Shown here piece after piece: positions 55,513 through 62,854 of a stretch of DNA of 64,000 nucleotides; the first letter of the stretch is position 1, and each line of letters begins with the position of its first letter. The translations under genes were made by a program, and so were the position numbers. The stretch spans positions 2,170,001 to 2,234,000 of the forward strand of contig NZ_JUGR01000001.1 of assembly GCF_000800015.1 (NCBI RefSeq), written 5' to 3'. The notes beneath the pieces were generated by a model. It saw nothing but the letters and a program-made list of their open reading frames with translations. It was not told the DNA's origin and ran no database searches. This stretch comes from Terriglobus sp. TAA 43 (GTDB taxonomy: Bacteria; Acidobacteriota; Terriglobia; Terriglobales; Acidobacteriaceae).

Positions 55513-58275
55513 TCAGCGTTTGCCCAGCGCTACACGCAAACCGCCAAATACAGCGATGGGTGCTCCTGGTGCAAGGTAGGTCGTGTTGCGTACGGCATAG
55601 TCGCCCGAAGCATACGCCGTGAAAGGCCGCGCAACGAAGTTGCCATTCGCGTCATACGGCGTGGTGGCAAGCTGACCCGCCGTGTAGTAATGGCGGTTCA
55701 ACAGGTTGTTGATCTGCGCAAAGAGCTGGAAGTGTGAGGTGATGTTGTAGCTGGAGCCCAGGTTCACAACGCCATAACCAGGGCTCTTGCCGCTGCCCAG
55801 GTAGTAGACGCCATCGGCCTGATGCTGATTGTTCTCGTTGCCGCGAACATAGCTTGAGCCGATGAGGTTGAAGTCCGCGCTGATGCCCAGCTTCCGCAGC
55901 GGATGATAATCCGCGTAGAGCTTGAACATCTGCTGCGGCACCTGCGGAATGTTGTTGCCTGGCTGGATGGTAATTAATCCTCCATCCGCCACGCCCTTTT
56001 CGCCGCTCTTTGCATTGCTGTTGCTGCTGTTGCTGTCTGCTTCGATCGTCTGCGAGCTCTGATAAGTCGCCTGCAGGAAGGTGTATTCCGCACCCGCATC
56101 CAGCTTACGCAGATGTGCTGAAGCGGATGCCTCCACGCCTTGACGACGCGTCTTGCCAAAGTTCTGGAAGTATCCATAACCAGTGGCCTGTGCTGCCACG
56201 AACAACAAGTCATCGTAGTTGTTGGTGTGAAAGTATCCAGCGGACCAGCGATAGCGTCCATCAGGATTGCCACGGAAGCCGAATTCATAAGTACGGCTCA
56301 CCACCTGCTTCAACGGCGGGTCACTTACGAGCGCATTCGGCAGCGAGCAAGGGAAGTCCGGATCGGCGCAACCAAGTTCCGTAGATGTTGGGGCACGACT
56401 GCTTTCGCCGTAGTTGAAGTAGCCGTTGAGCAAACTGCTGGCCTTGTACACAATGCCTGCAGTCGGATTGAAGCGCTGGAAGTTGTTTACCGCTGTCAGC
56501 GTGCCGCGATAACTGGCAGGAGGCAGGCGATCCACATTGTTGATACTCGTGTGGTTGTAGCGTCCACCAACATTCAGCACCCACTTGTTCAGACTGAAGG
56601 TATCGGTCACGAAGAAGCTAGGCGTCGTTGTTGTGCTGTGCAGGTTCACACGGTTGTCGACTACTGAGCCGTCGTCGTCGGTGTACGTGCCATCCAGAAA
56701 TGCGTTTACGCGTGTGATGCTAATGCCATCCGCATTCAGATAGCCGAACTGACCCGTTTGTTGAAAGGTCAGCCCACCTCGATCAAAGCCTGCGCCCACG
56801 GAGAGCTTGTTATGCGTCGTGTTCCAGTTCAGTACGCCGCTGAAGCCATAGGCATGCTGTCGCGTAACGGTATCTGTGTCCACGCCGGTGCACTTCTCGT
56901 ATGGTTCATCCTTTTGCAGAGTCTGCGCGATGCAACGGAGATAAGGAAATGGAACCGTCGAAGCATTTTGCACGGTGCTGGGATAAGGAATACCCGCATT
57001 GGTCAGCGCTGTTTTGTCACCGGCGCTTAGCGTATACAACGACTGGTCAAAGCTATCGTCATTCGCATCGCCATTAGTGGTGTTCTGCCGCGTATAGCGT
57101 ACGTAAGCATTCGCGTTAATCGTTACAGAACTGGAGACCGCCTGCGTCACATTCAGAGTGGCGAAAGGTTGGTGCTGATACGTGACGTCGGGAATGGTGT
57201 ACACGCTGTTGTAGCCATGATTCAGGCCCGTGGTGCGATTGATGGCGCGGAAATCCTGCGTTCCATTGCCGGTCAGATTGTTGATAGCATAACCGCCAGA
57301 CAGTGACACCAGCGTGCCGCCATGCGCATAACCCAGCTTGGCAAAGCCCTGCCGCACACTGGACGGCGAAAGAGTACGCCATCCATCTTCGTGATACAGC
57401 GTGCCCGCAGCAAACCAGTTCCAAGGCCCCTTGTTACCGCCATACTCCGCATCCACTGCGCGACGACCGAACGAGCCTCCGTAACCGGAGATGACAAAGC
57501 CTTGGTTCGCAATACCGTCCTTGGTCTGCACAGCAATGGCGCCGCCAAGCGTGTTCAGGCCGTACAACGGATTCGAACCGGGGATCAGCTCCATGGAGCT
57601 GATGGCGACCTTCGGAATCAGATCCCACTGCACCACGTCGCCAAAGGGCTGATTCTGGCGGACGCCATCGAGATACACAGACAGTCCGGCAGGCGAGCCC
57701 ACAAGCGGCGACGCTGTGTAGCCGCGATAGTTCACATCGGGCTGGAACGGATTGTTCTGATTCTCGTTCACGTAGACACCATTCAGGCGGCGCTTCATGG
57801 CATCGGTCAGATCAATGGCATTCGTGTCGAGCAGCGTCTGCGCGGACAATGTCTGCACCGGCACGGGCACATCTTTCAGCGGCACATTCAAGGCGCCAAT
57901 CGGCGTGGACGCGATGACATCCACCGTCGTATTCACACCGCCCACGGTCAGGATGATGTCCTGTGTAGTAGTCGTTCCCGACCTCACAACGAAGGTGCTA
58001 CGCCGCTCCGCAAATCCCGGCTGCGAGAGTTCCAGCGTGTAACGGCCCGGAGCTAGATCACTGACCTGAAGCGATCCGTCTGAGGCGGCCTCCACCGCCT
58101 GCGAATGTCCACCGGTGGGGCCGTAAAGAGTACCTTTGGCAGAGATAGCGGCGCCCGAAGAGTCACGCACGTGAAGACGAAGATTACCGGCTGATGATTG
58201 TGCCGTAGCCGTGACGCATGCCTGGGCCAAACCTAACCCGGCGAGCAAAAGAGCGGAGCGTTGATATCTGTACAT
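55513..58275 (-). CDS. TonB-dependent outer-membrane receptor with carboxypeptidase-like N-terminal domain
   Basis: A 920-residue receptor: signal peptide (ALLLAGLGLAQACVTATAQ), a CarboxypepD_reg-like domain (about 25-105; NLRLHVRDSSGAAIS to RSTFVVRSG), the plug (about 120-250; VPVQTLSAQTLLD, PLYGLNTLGGAIAVQTKDG) and a 22-strand barrel. The plug lines LDGVRQNQPFGDVVQWDLIP and MELIPGSNPLYG are typical of ligand-gated channels. The C-terminal residue is not aromatic. The ligand is not readable. ATG at 58275 is chosen as it starts the signal peptide. Confidence 0.92.
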   Translation of the reverse strand: MYRYQRSALLLAGLGLAQACVTATAQSSAGNLRLHVRDSSGAAISAKGTLYGPTGGHSQAVEAASDGSLQVSDLAPGRYTLELSQPGFAERRSTFVVRSGTTTTQDIILTVGGVNTTVDVIASTPIGALNVPLKDVPVPVQTLSAQTLLDTNAIDLTDAMKRRLNGVYVNENQNNPFQPDVNYRGYTASPLVGSPAGLSVYLDGVRQNQPFGDVVQWDLIPKVAISSMELIPGSNPLYGLNTLGGAIAVQTKDGIANQGFVISGYGGSFGRRAVDAEYGGNKGPWNWFAAGTLYHEDGWRTLSPSSVRQGFAKLGYAHGGTLVSLSGGYAINNLTGNGTQDFRAINRTTGLNHGYNSVYTIPDVTYQHQPFATLNVTQAVSSSVTINANAYVRYTRQNTTNGDANDDSFDQSLYTLSAGDKTALTNAGIPYPSTVQNASTVPFPYLRCIAQTLQKDEPYEKCTGVDTDTVTRQHAYGFSGVLNWNTTHNKLSVGAGFDRGGLTFQQTGQFGYLNADGISITRVNAFLDGTYTDDDGSVVDNRVNLHSTTTTPSFFVTDTFSLNKWVLNVGGRYNHTSINNVDRLPPASYRGTLTAVNNFQRFNPTAGIVYKASSLLNGYFNYGESSRAPTSTELGCADPDFPCSLPNALVSDPPLKQVVSRTYEFGFRGNPDGRYRWSAGYFHTNNYDDLLFVAAQATGYGYFQNFGKTRRQGVEASASAHLRKLDAGAEYTFLQATYQSSQTIEADSNSSNSNAKSGEKGVADGGLITIQPGNNIPQVPQQMFKLYADYHPLRKLGISADFNLIGSSYVRGNENNQHQADGVYYLGSGKSPGYGVVNLGSSYNITSHFQLFAQINNLLNRHYYTAGQLATTPYDANGNFVARPFTAYASGDYAVRNTTYLAPGAPIAVFGGLRVALGKR

Positions 58276-58305
58276 GATGCGAGGCGGCCTCAAAAACAAA
58301 ATCGG

Positions 58306-58355
58306 CGGGCTGTAGCCCGTAAGAAAAACCACTCCACCGGCAGGGACCAGTGGAG
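58306..58355 (-). promoter_or_regulatory. Terminator-like leader of the TonB receptor gene (candidate attenuator)
   Basis: On the minus strand, 46-80 bases before the receptor start, a 9-bp stem (58355-58347 with 58340-58332, loop tccctg, one G-U pair) is followed by tggtttttctt, a credible intrinsic terminator. A second 6-bp stem with 2-base loop (58319-58306) is followed by a T-rich run. An upstream cactcc (58365-58360) can pair with ggagtg (58335-58330), which would break the terminator. No known riboswitch class was recognised. Confidence 0.45.
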
Positions 58356-58472
58356 GGAAGGAGTGAGCATTCAATTGCTAATTCCGGTGGAATCGATTTT
58401 GTTCAGGATTTTTTTCGAAATTCTTCCGCGCGACAACCACACCTTTCGTCACGCATAATTGGGTCGCGAATC

Positions 58473-59048
58473 ATGTCTTTCCTGTCCAGCAGCCCTGAAG
58501 GTTTTTTCAACCCATCCGCGACAATAGTTTCGGCGGAGAAAACGGCTGCGCTGCAGGCAGAAGTACTTTCGCTTTACGACACGCTGCACAGCCGATTGCT
58601 GCGCTATTCCGTCTCGTTTGGTCTGTCTGTCCCAGATAGCGAAGATGTTCTTCAGGAAGTATTTCTTGCCCTCTTCCGTCACCTGCGTGCCGGACGTTCA
58701 CGCGAAAATCTTCCCGGGTGGGTGTATCGCACCACACACAATCTCTCGTTGAAGCGACGCGCCAGCGTCCATGCCGAACAGAGGGTCGCTGTGGTGGAAG
58801 CCAACGCCGAAATGGAAGTCAGCGATCATCAACCCGGCCCTGAAGAAACGGTTCTCTTCCAGGAACGGCAGCATCGTCTTCGTGCAGTGGTGGAAGCGCT
58901 GACAGAGACAGACCGCATGTGTCTTCTACTGCGCGCAGATGGTTTGCGTTATCGTGAAATCGCATCCACACTGGGTATCTCACTGGGCAGTGTGGCAGCA
59001 TCTTTGGCGCGATCATTTGATCGCCTGCAGAGGATGGAACAACGATGA
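58473..59048 (+). CDS. ECF RNA polymerase sigma factor
   Basis: A 191-residue sigma factor. Region 2 reads DSEDVLQEVFLALFRHL then LPGWVYRTTHNLSLKRR; region 4 reads RMCLLLRADGLRYREIASTL then ISLGSVAASLARSFDRLQ. ATG at 58473 lacks a strong ribosome site but gives the normal length. It is coupled (ATGA) to the anti-sigma gene and diverges from the TonB receptor. Confidence 0.9.
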   Translation: MSFLSSSPEGFFNPSATIVSAEKTAALQAEVLSLYDTLHSRLLRYSVSFGLSVPDSEDVLQEVFLALFRHLRAGRSRENLPGWVYRTTHNLSLKRRASVHAEQRVAVVEANAEMEVSDHQPGPEETVLFQERQHRLRAVVEALTETDRMCLLLRADGLRYREIASTLGISLGSVAASLARSFDRLQRMEQR

Positions 59049-59857
59049 CCTCCCCTCACATTTCGGACGAGACACTCCTGCTGATGATGGATGGCGAGTT
59101 GCCCGAAAGTCATGCAGCCGCAGTCGCCGAACATCTGGAACAGTGCGCCGAATGTCGCCAGCGCCGCGATGCCTTTACCGGATTGCTCGCAGAAGTCACC
59201 GTGCTGGAACCGCAGGTCGCACCGCCGGATACCGTTCGCGAAGGCATGGCACAACGTATCGCGGTGACCGCAGAAGCACGCCGTCCCGCGTGGCTAAGTC
59301 CTCGGCTCATGATGAAGGTTGCCGCGGTTCTCCTGTTGGGCATCGGTGCGTTGGCCTATCGACACTTTTATGCACTGCCCCGCAACGCGATGGTTTCCTA
59401 CGAGGAAACCGGCCCGGAACCGAACCACAACATCACACCCGGAGCGGTGCGAAACGCGGACTTATCGGAACTGTGCATCATGCCGGATGACAACCTGGAT
59501 CCGGTTGTGACCCCGGAAAAACAGCGAGCGGTCTTTGAGGCTTATGGTCTGGATGATCGGGCCTCGCGCGCATACCAGGTGGACTACCTTATCAATCCCC
59601 AGCTTGGTGGCAATGACGAGTTTCAAAACCTGTGGCCGGAACCGTATCACGCTACAGTTTGGAACGCTCAGGCCAAAGACGCGCTGGAGACCCGCCTGCA
59701 CGGCATGGTGTGCAGCGGCCAGATGACACTGGAAGAAGCACAGCGTCAGATTGCCACTGATTGGATCGGCGCTTACAAAAAGACCTTTCACGCGGATCGC
59801 CCGGTTCGCGTACAGGCAGCCATCGACTCTGAATCCAAAGCCAGCGACGTGAAATAG
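59045..59857 (+). CDS. Zinc-finger anti-sigma factor with extracytoplasmic HNH-like domain
   Basis: A 270-residue protein. Residues 1-45 hold the zinc-binding anti-sigma domain (ISDETLLLMMDGELPES, then H30, C34, C37 as HLEQCAEC). One membrane helix lies near 90-106. Residues 130-247 follow a pattern I know from secreted HNH-type proteins: TPGAVRNADLSELC, YQVDYLINPQLGGND, NLWPEPY, then KDALETRLHGMVCSGQ and AQRQIATDWIGAYKK. Those proteins usually read VDHLIPLELGGSN; here the histidine is tyrosine (Y181) and the loop is altered, so catalysis is doubtful. C144 and C223 may form a disulfide. A sensing role is inference. Confidence 0.8.
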   Translation: MTSPHISDETLLLMMDGELPESHAAAVAEHLEQCAECRQRRDAFTGLLAEVTVLEPQVAPPDTVREGMAQRIAVTAEARRPAWLSPRLMMKVAAVLLLGIGALAYRHFYALPRNAMVSYEETGPEPNHNITPGAVRNADLSELCIMPDDNLDPVVTPEKQRAVFEAYGLDDRASRAYQVDYLINPQLGGNDEFQNLWPEPYHATVWNAQAKDALETRLHGMVCSGQMTLEEAQRQIATDWIGAYKKTFHADRPVRVQAAIDSESKASDVK

Positions 59858-59862
59858 CAAAA

Positions 59863-59884
59863 GGGCGCGGCCATAGCCACGCCC
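59863..59884. terminator. Hairpin between convergent anti-sigma and cytochrome c genes
   Basis: Stem gggcgcggc (59863-59871) with gccacgccc (59876-59884): eight pairs plus one mismatch, loop cata, followed on the plus strand by cttctattctt. It starts 6 bases after the anti-sigma stop and can serve both directions. Confidence 0.7.
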
Positions 59885-59903
59885 CTTCTATTCTTCAGTC
59901 CGC

Positions 59904-60239
59904 TTACAGCGTCTTCAGATACTCCACCAGTTCCTTGATCTCTTCCGGCTTCAATTGATCCTTGAACGGCGGCATGGGGACCTTGCCGTTTTCAATGCGC
60001 TCCGTAACGGTCGCATCGGTGACCTTGGTGGTGCCATCGGCCAGCGTGCCGCGTGCGTACAGCCCCTTCAGGCCCGGCCCGATCTTCTTGTCGGTGCTGT
60101 CAGCGTTGTGGCACAGGGCACACTTCGCATCGAAGGTGGCCTTGCCGTGAGTGGCGGCCTCGCTCAACTGAGCGTGGGCGCCTGCGGCAAAGGTCAGCGT
60201 GGCGGCAAGGAGCGAAAGGGTCAGGGTCGGTCGCATCAT
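59904..60239 (-). CDS. Small secreted c-type cytochrome
   Basis: A 111-residue periplasmic monoheme cytochrome: signal peptide (LTLSLLAATLTFAAGAHAQ), heme motif CALCH near residue 44, GPGLKGLYARGTLADG, and the distal methionine in KVPMPPFKDQL, ending in the helix EIKELVEYLKTL. Start ATG 60239 (or 60236) follows aagga. It is downstream of the lipoprotein beta-propeller on the same strand (132-base gap) and may accept electrons from a periplasmic dehydrogenase not in the window. Confidence 0.9.
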   Translation of the reverse strand: MMRPTLTLSLLAATLTFAAGAHAQLSEAATHGKATFDAKCALCHNADSTDKKIGPGLKGLYARGTLADGTTKVTDATVTERIENGKVPMPPFKDQLKPEEIKELVEYLKTL

Positions 60240-60371
60240 TTTCCTTTCCGGCAAACTGGCTGCCGGATATGTTCTGTCCTAAAGATAGACGGCAAACGGA
60301 GATACAAAGTCGCGGTGCCGTTGCAACGGCTTTGCATGCTGTGAAACTCCGTCTGCCGTAGTACGGAAAGT

Positions 60372-61445
60372 TTACGGCAGAACGACCAGTCCCCACGGGC
60401 TGCCGCCGGACGGTGCCTTAGCTTTGACCGTAAGTGTAGCCAAATCAACAGCGCTTACGTCGTTCGATGGGCCATTGGCGGAATACAGCATCTTGCCGTC
60501 AGGCGAAAGCGCAATTCCCCACGGACGCTTGCCCACTGCCACGTCACCGGCAACCGTGTTGGTGGCCGTATCAATGGCGGCAACTTTGCCACCGCGGCCT
60601 GTGGAAACGTAAAGCTTGGAAGCATCCGGCGACAGCAGCACAAACATGGGCTTTACTTGTCCTGGCGTTCCCATCTCAATCGTCTTCACCATCTTGTGCG
60701 ACGCAACGTCCACAACCACCACGGAAGCGTCGTTCTCAGCATTGATGTATGCCGTCTTGCCGTCGGCAGTGAAAGCAACATTGCGCGGACGGTGGCCCAC
60801 CTTGAAGGTGCCCGTGATCTTCTTCTTCACCGGATCCAGCACGGAGATTGTACCCGTCTCTTCGCTGGTGACGTAAACGAACGTACCGTCCGGCGAAGTC
60901 TTTACACCTTCCGGCTGGGCACCCATCTTCATCGTGGCTTCGACCTTGCCCGAATCAATGTCGATGATGGAAACAGCCGATTCGTCCTCGTTGGAGACGT
61001 AAATCTTCTTGCCGTCCTTGCTCAGATCAAAGTTCTCCGGATCGCTGCCACCGGGGATGATCTTCACCAGCTTGTTCTGCGCCACATCAAAAACACCAAT
61101 ACCGTCCTTCGAGTGATCGCTGGGCGGCAGCGTGCTCTCATCTACGCCGGGGCCGGCAATAGGCGTTCCGCTCAGCGCAATGTAGACCGTCTTGCCGTCG
61201 AGAGCAGCGTGGATACCGCGCGGACGCGTACCAATCTTCAACTGCTCCAGCTGCGTCATGGTGGTCGCGTCAATCACTGTCAGTTCGCCGGAGACTTCAT
61301 CCGTCACATAGATACGCGGCCCCTTCGCCGTGTCCATGGTCAGCGGAGCGGGACCAGAGGCTGTTTCGGTTTTCGGAGCAGATTTGCAGCCGGTCAGAAC
61401 CATGAGAAGGCCTGCCGAGAGAAGAAGGGAATGCGAAGAGCGCAT
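60372..61445 (-). CDS. YncE-type beta-propeller lipoprotein
   Basis: A 357-residue lipoprotein (lipobox LTGC, signal SSHSLLLSAGLLMVLTGC). The mature part is a seven-bladed YVTN-type propeller with repeats such as GPRIYVTDEVSGELTVID, KKIYVSNEDESAVSIIDID, TFVYVTSEETGTISVLD, KTAYINAENDASVVVVD and KMLYSANGPSNDVSAVD. Such proteins bind ligands or partner proteins; none is enzymatic by itself. The start is set by aaagga. Outer-membrane anchoring plus a nearby TonB receptor recalls BtuG-type surface propellers, an analogy only. Confidence 0.87.
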   Translation of the reverse strand: MRSSHSLLLSAGLLMVLTGCKSAPKTETASGPAPLTMDTAKGPRIYVTDEVSGELTVIDATTMTQLEQLKIGTRPRGIHAALDGKTVYIALSGTPIAGPGVDESTLPPSDHSKDGIGVFDVAQNKLVKIIPGGSDPENFDLSKDGKKIYVSNEDESAVSIIDIDSGKVEATMKMGAQPEGVKTSPDGTFVYVTSEETGTISVLDPVKKKITGTFKVGHRPRNVAFTADGKTAYINAENDASVVVVDVASHKMVKTIEMGTPGQVKPMFVLLSPDASKLYVSTGRGGKVAAIDTATNTVAGDVAVGKRPWGIALSPDGKMLYSANGPSNDVSAVDLATLTVKAKAPSGGSPWGLVVLP

Positions 61446-61711
61446 GCGATGTCCTTTTGCAAAAAGTTGAAGGTAGCTTGATTCCGTATTCTGTCCGGCC
61501 CGATCCTGTTCAGGCTTTTCACCGCAGTGGCGCAACGCGGCGGCTGGCGTTGCCGATTATAAAAGCCCACCGTACGGATGGCGATTCCTACGGACCCGCC
61601 ATTCTCCGCTACGAATGGATCAACCCATCGTAGTAGCCCCGCCGTAACGCTTGACAAGGCATGGAAGAGTTTTCATGAATGGGTCAAGTTCGAGAATTTG
61701 CGGAGGCTTCT
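61446..61711. promoter_or_regulatory. Divergent control region of two beta-propeller genes
   Basis: 266 bases that must hold both promoters. I see no convincing -35/-10 pair or operator. Ribosome sites are visible at both ends (aaagga toward the minus gene, ggagg at 61702 toward the plus gene). Confidence 0.35.
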
Positions 61712-62842
61712 ATGGCGATTCCTGCAAGAGACTCAAAACACGTTTGCCCCCATCATCTCAGTGCAACCGCCAGCTTCGCCAGAAGACTGTCAGCAGCAGC
61801 CATCATCGCTGCTTTCCTCGTGGCCGGCATAACAGTGCAGGCGCAAGACACGCCCAAATCCGCCCTACTGGTCATCTCCAAACGCGAACATGCATTGGCC
61901 ATCGTAGATCCCAGCAACCTGAAGGTGATCGCAAAGGTACCCGTCGGCGACGATCCACATGAAGTCACCGCCTCATCCGACGGCCACACAGCCTATGTTT
62001 CGAACTACGGTTCCGGAGCGTTTCACTCTCTGGCGGTGATTGATCTCGTGCATCATCAAGCTCTGACCGCCATCGATCTGGGAGCACTGACGGGACCGCA
62101 TGGACTCACCTTTGTGGATGGCAAAGTATGGTTCACCGCTGAAGGCGCAAAGGTGATGGGCCGATACGACCCCGCTGCAGACAAAGTCGATCTCGTCGTG
62201 GGCACGGGACAAAACCGCACGCACATGATTTCAGTCACACCGGGCGGCGATCACATCATCACCACGAATGTCAGTTCCGGCACAGTCAGTCTCATCGACA
62301 AAGAGTCCGTCCGCATTCCCGGACCTCCGCCCGGCATGACTCCACCTCCGGGTGCTCCGCGACCTCCGCAGAGTGGCCCCGGAGCGCGTACCGACTGGAA
62401 TCAAACCGTGGTGCGCGTAGGCAATGGCTCTGAGGGCTTCGACCTTTCACCTGACGGACGGGAGGTCTGGGTTGCCAATGCGCAGGATGGCACCATCTCC
62501 ATCATCGACCGTCAGAGTAAAAGTGTGGTGCAAACCCTGCAGGTGAATGTTGCTGGAGCGAACCGACTGAAGTTCACACCGGACGGTCGTCGCGTTCTTG
62601 TTTCAACCCTGAGCGGCTCCGACCTAACCATTCTCGACGCACATACCCGCAAGGTGGAGAAGCGAATTCCCATAGGGCACGGCGCCGCAGGCATCGTGAT
62701 GCAGCCGGACGGCAAGCGTGCGTTCGTCGCCTGCTCACCAGATAACTACGTCGCCGTCATCGATCTGAATCAACTCACAATGACAGGAAAGTTTGCAGTC
62801 GGCGACGAACCAGACGGAATGACATGGGCTGCCCGTCCTTAG
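61712..62842 (+). CDS. Secreted YncE-type beta-propeller
   Basis: A 376-residue paralogue of the divergent lipoprotein, but with a cleavable-looking signal (FARRLSAAAIIAAFLVAGITVQAQ) and no lipobox. Propeller repeats include SALLVISKREHALAIVD, HTAYVSNYGSGAFHSLAVID, DHIITTNVSSGTVSLID, REVWVANAQDGTISIID and RAFVACSPDNYVAVID. A Pro/Gly-rich insertion (about residues 202-228) sits between blades. ATG at 61712 is set by ggagg 5 bases upstream; an in-frame ATG at 61679 is less likely. Convergent with the ABC gene (12-base gap). Confidence 0.85.
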   Translation: MAIPARDSKHVCPHHLSATASFARRLSAAAIIAAFLVAGITVQAQDTPKSALLVISKREHALAIVDPSNLKVIAKVPVGDDPHEVTASSDGHTAYVSNYGSGAFHSLAVIDLVHHQALTAIDLGALTGPHGLTFVDGKVWFTAEGAKVMGRYDPAADKVDLVVGTGQNRTHMISVTPGGDHIITTNVSSGTVSLIDKESVRIPGPPPGMTPPPGAPRPPQSGPGARTDWNQTVVRVGNGSEGFDLSPDGREVWVANAQDGTISIIDRQSKSVVQTLQVNVAGANRLKFTPDGRRVLVSTLSGSDLTILDAHTRKVEKRIPIGHGAAGIVMQPDGKRAFVACSPDNYVAVIDLNQLTMTGKFAVGDEPDGMTWAARP

Positions 62843-62854
62843 AGAAATAGAAAC

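Noticed and set aside
55513-58275. Assigning the receptor to PQQ, B12 or a siderophore
   Set aside because: Neighbourhood hints exist but no ligand-specific motif is visible, so a specific name would be unsupported.
58276-58472. Cobalamin riboswitch in the TonB receptor leader
   Set aside because: I looked for the B12-box and the usual conserved purine-rich segments on the minus strand and did not find them; only a terminator-like hairpin is supported.
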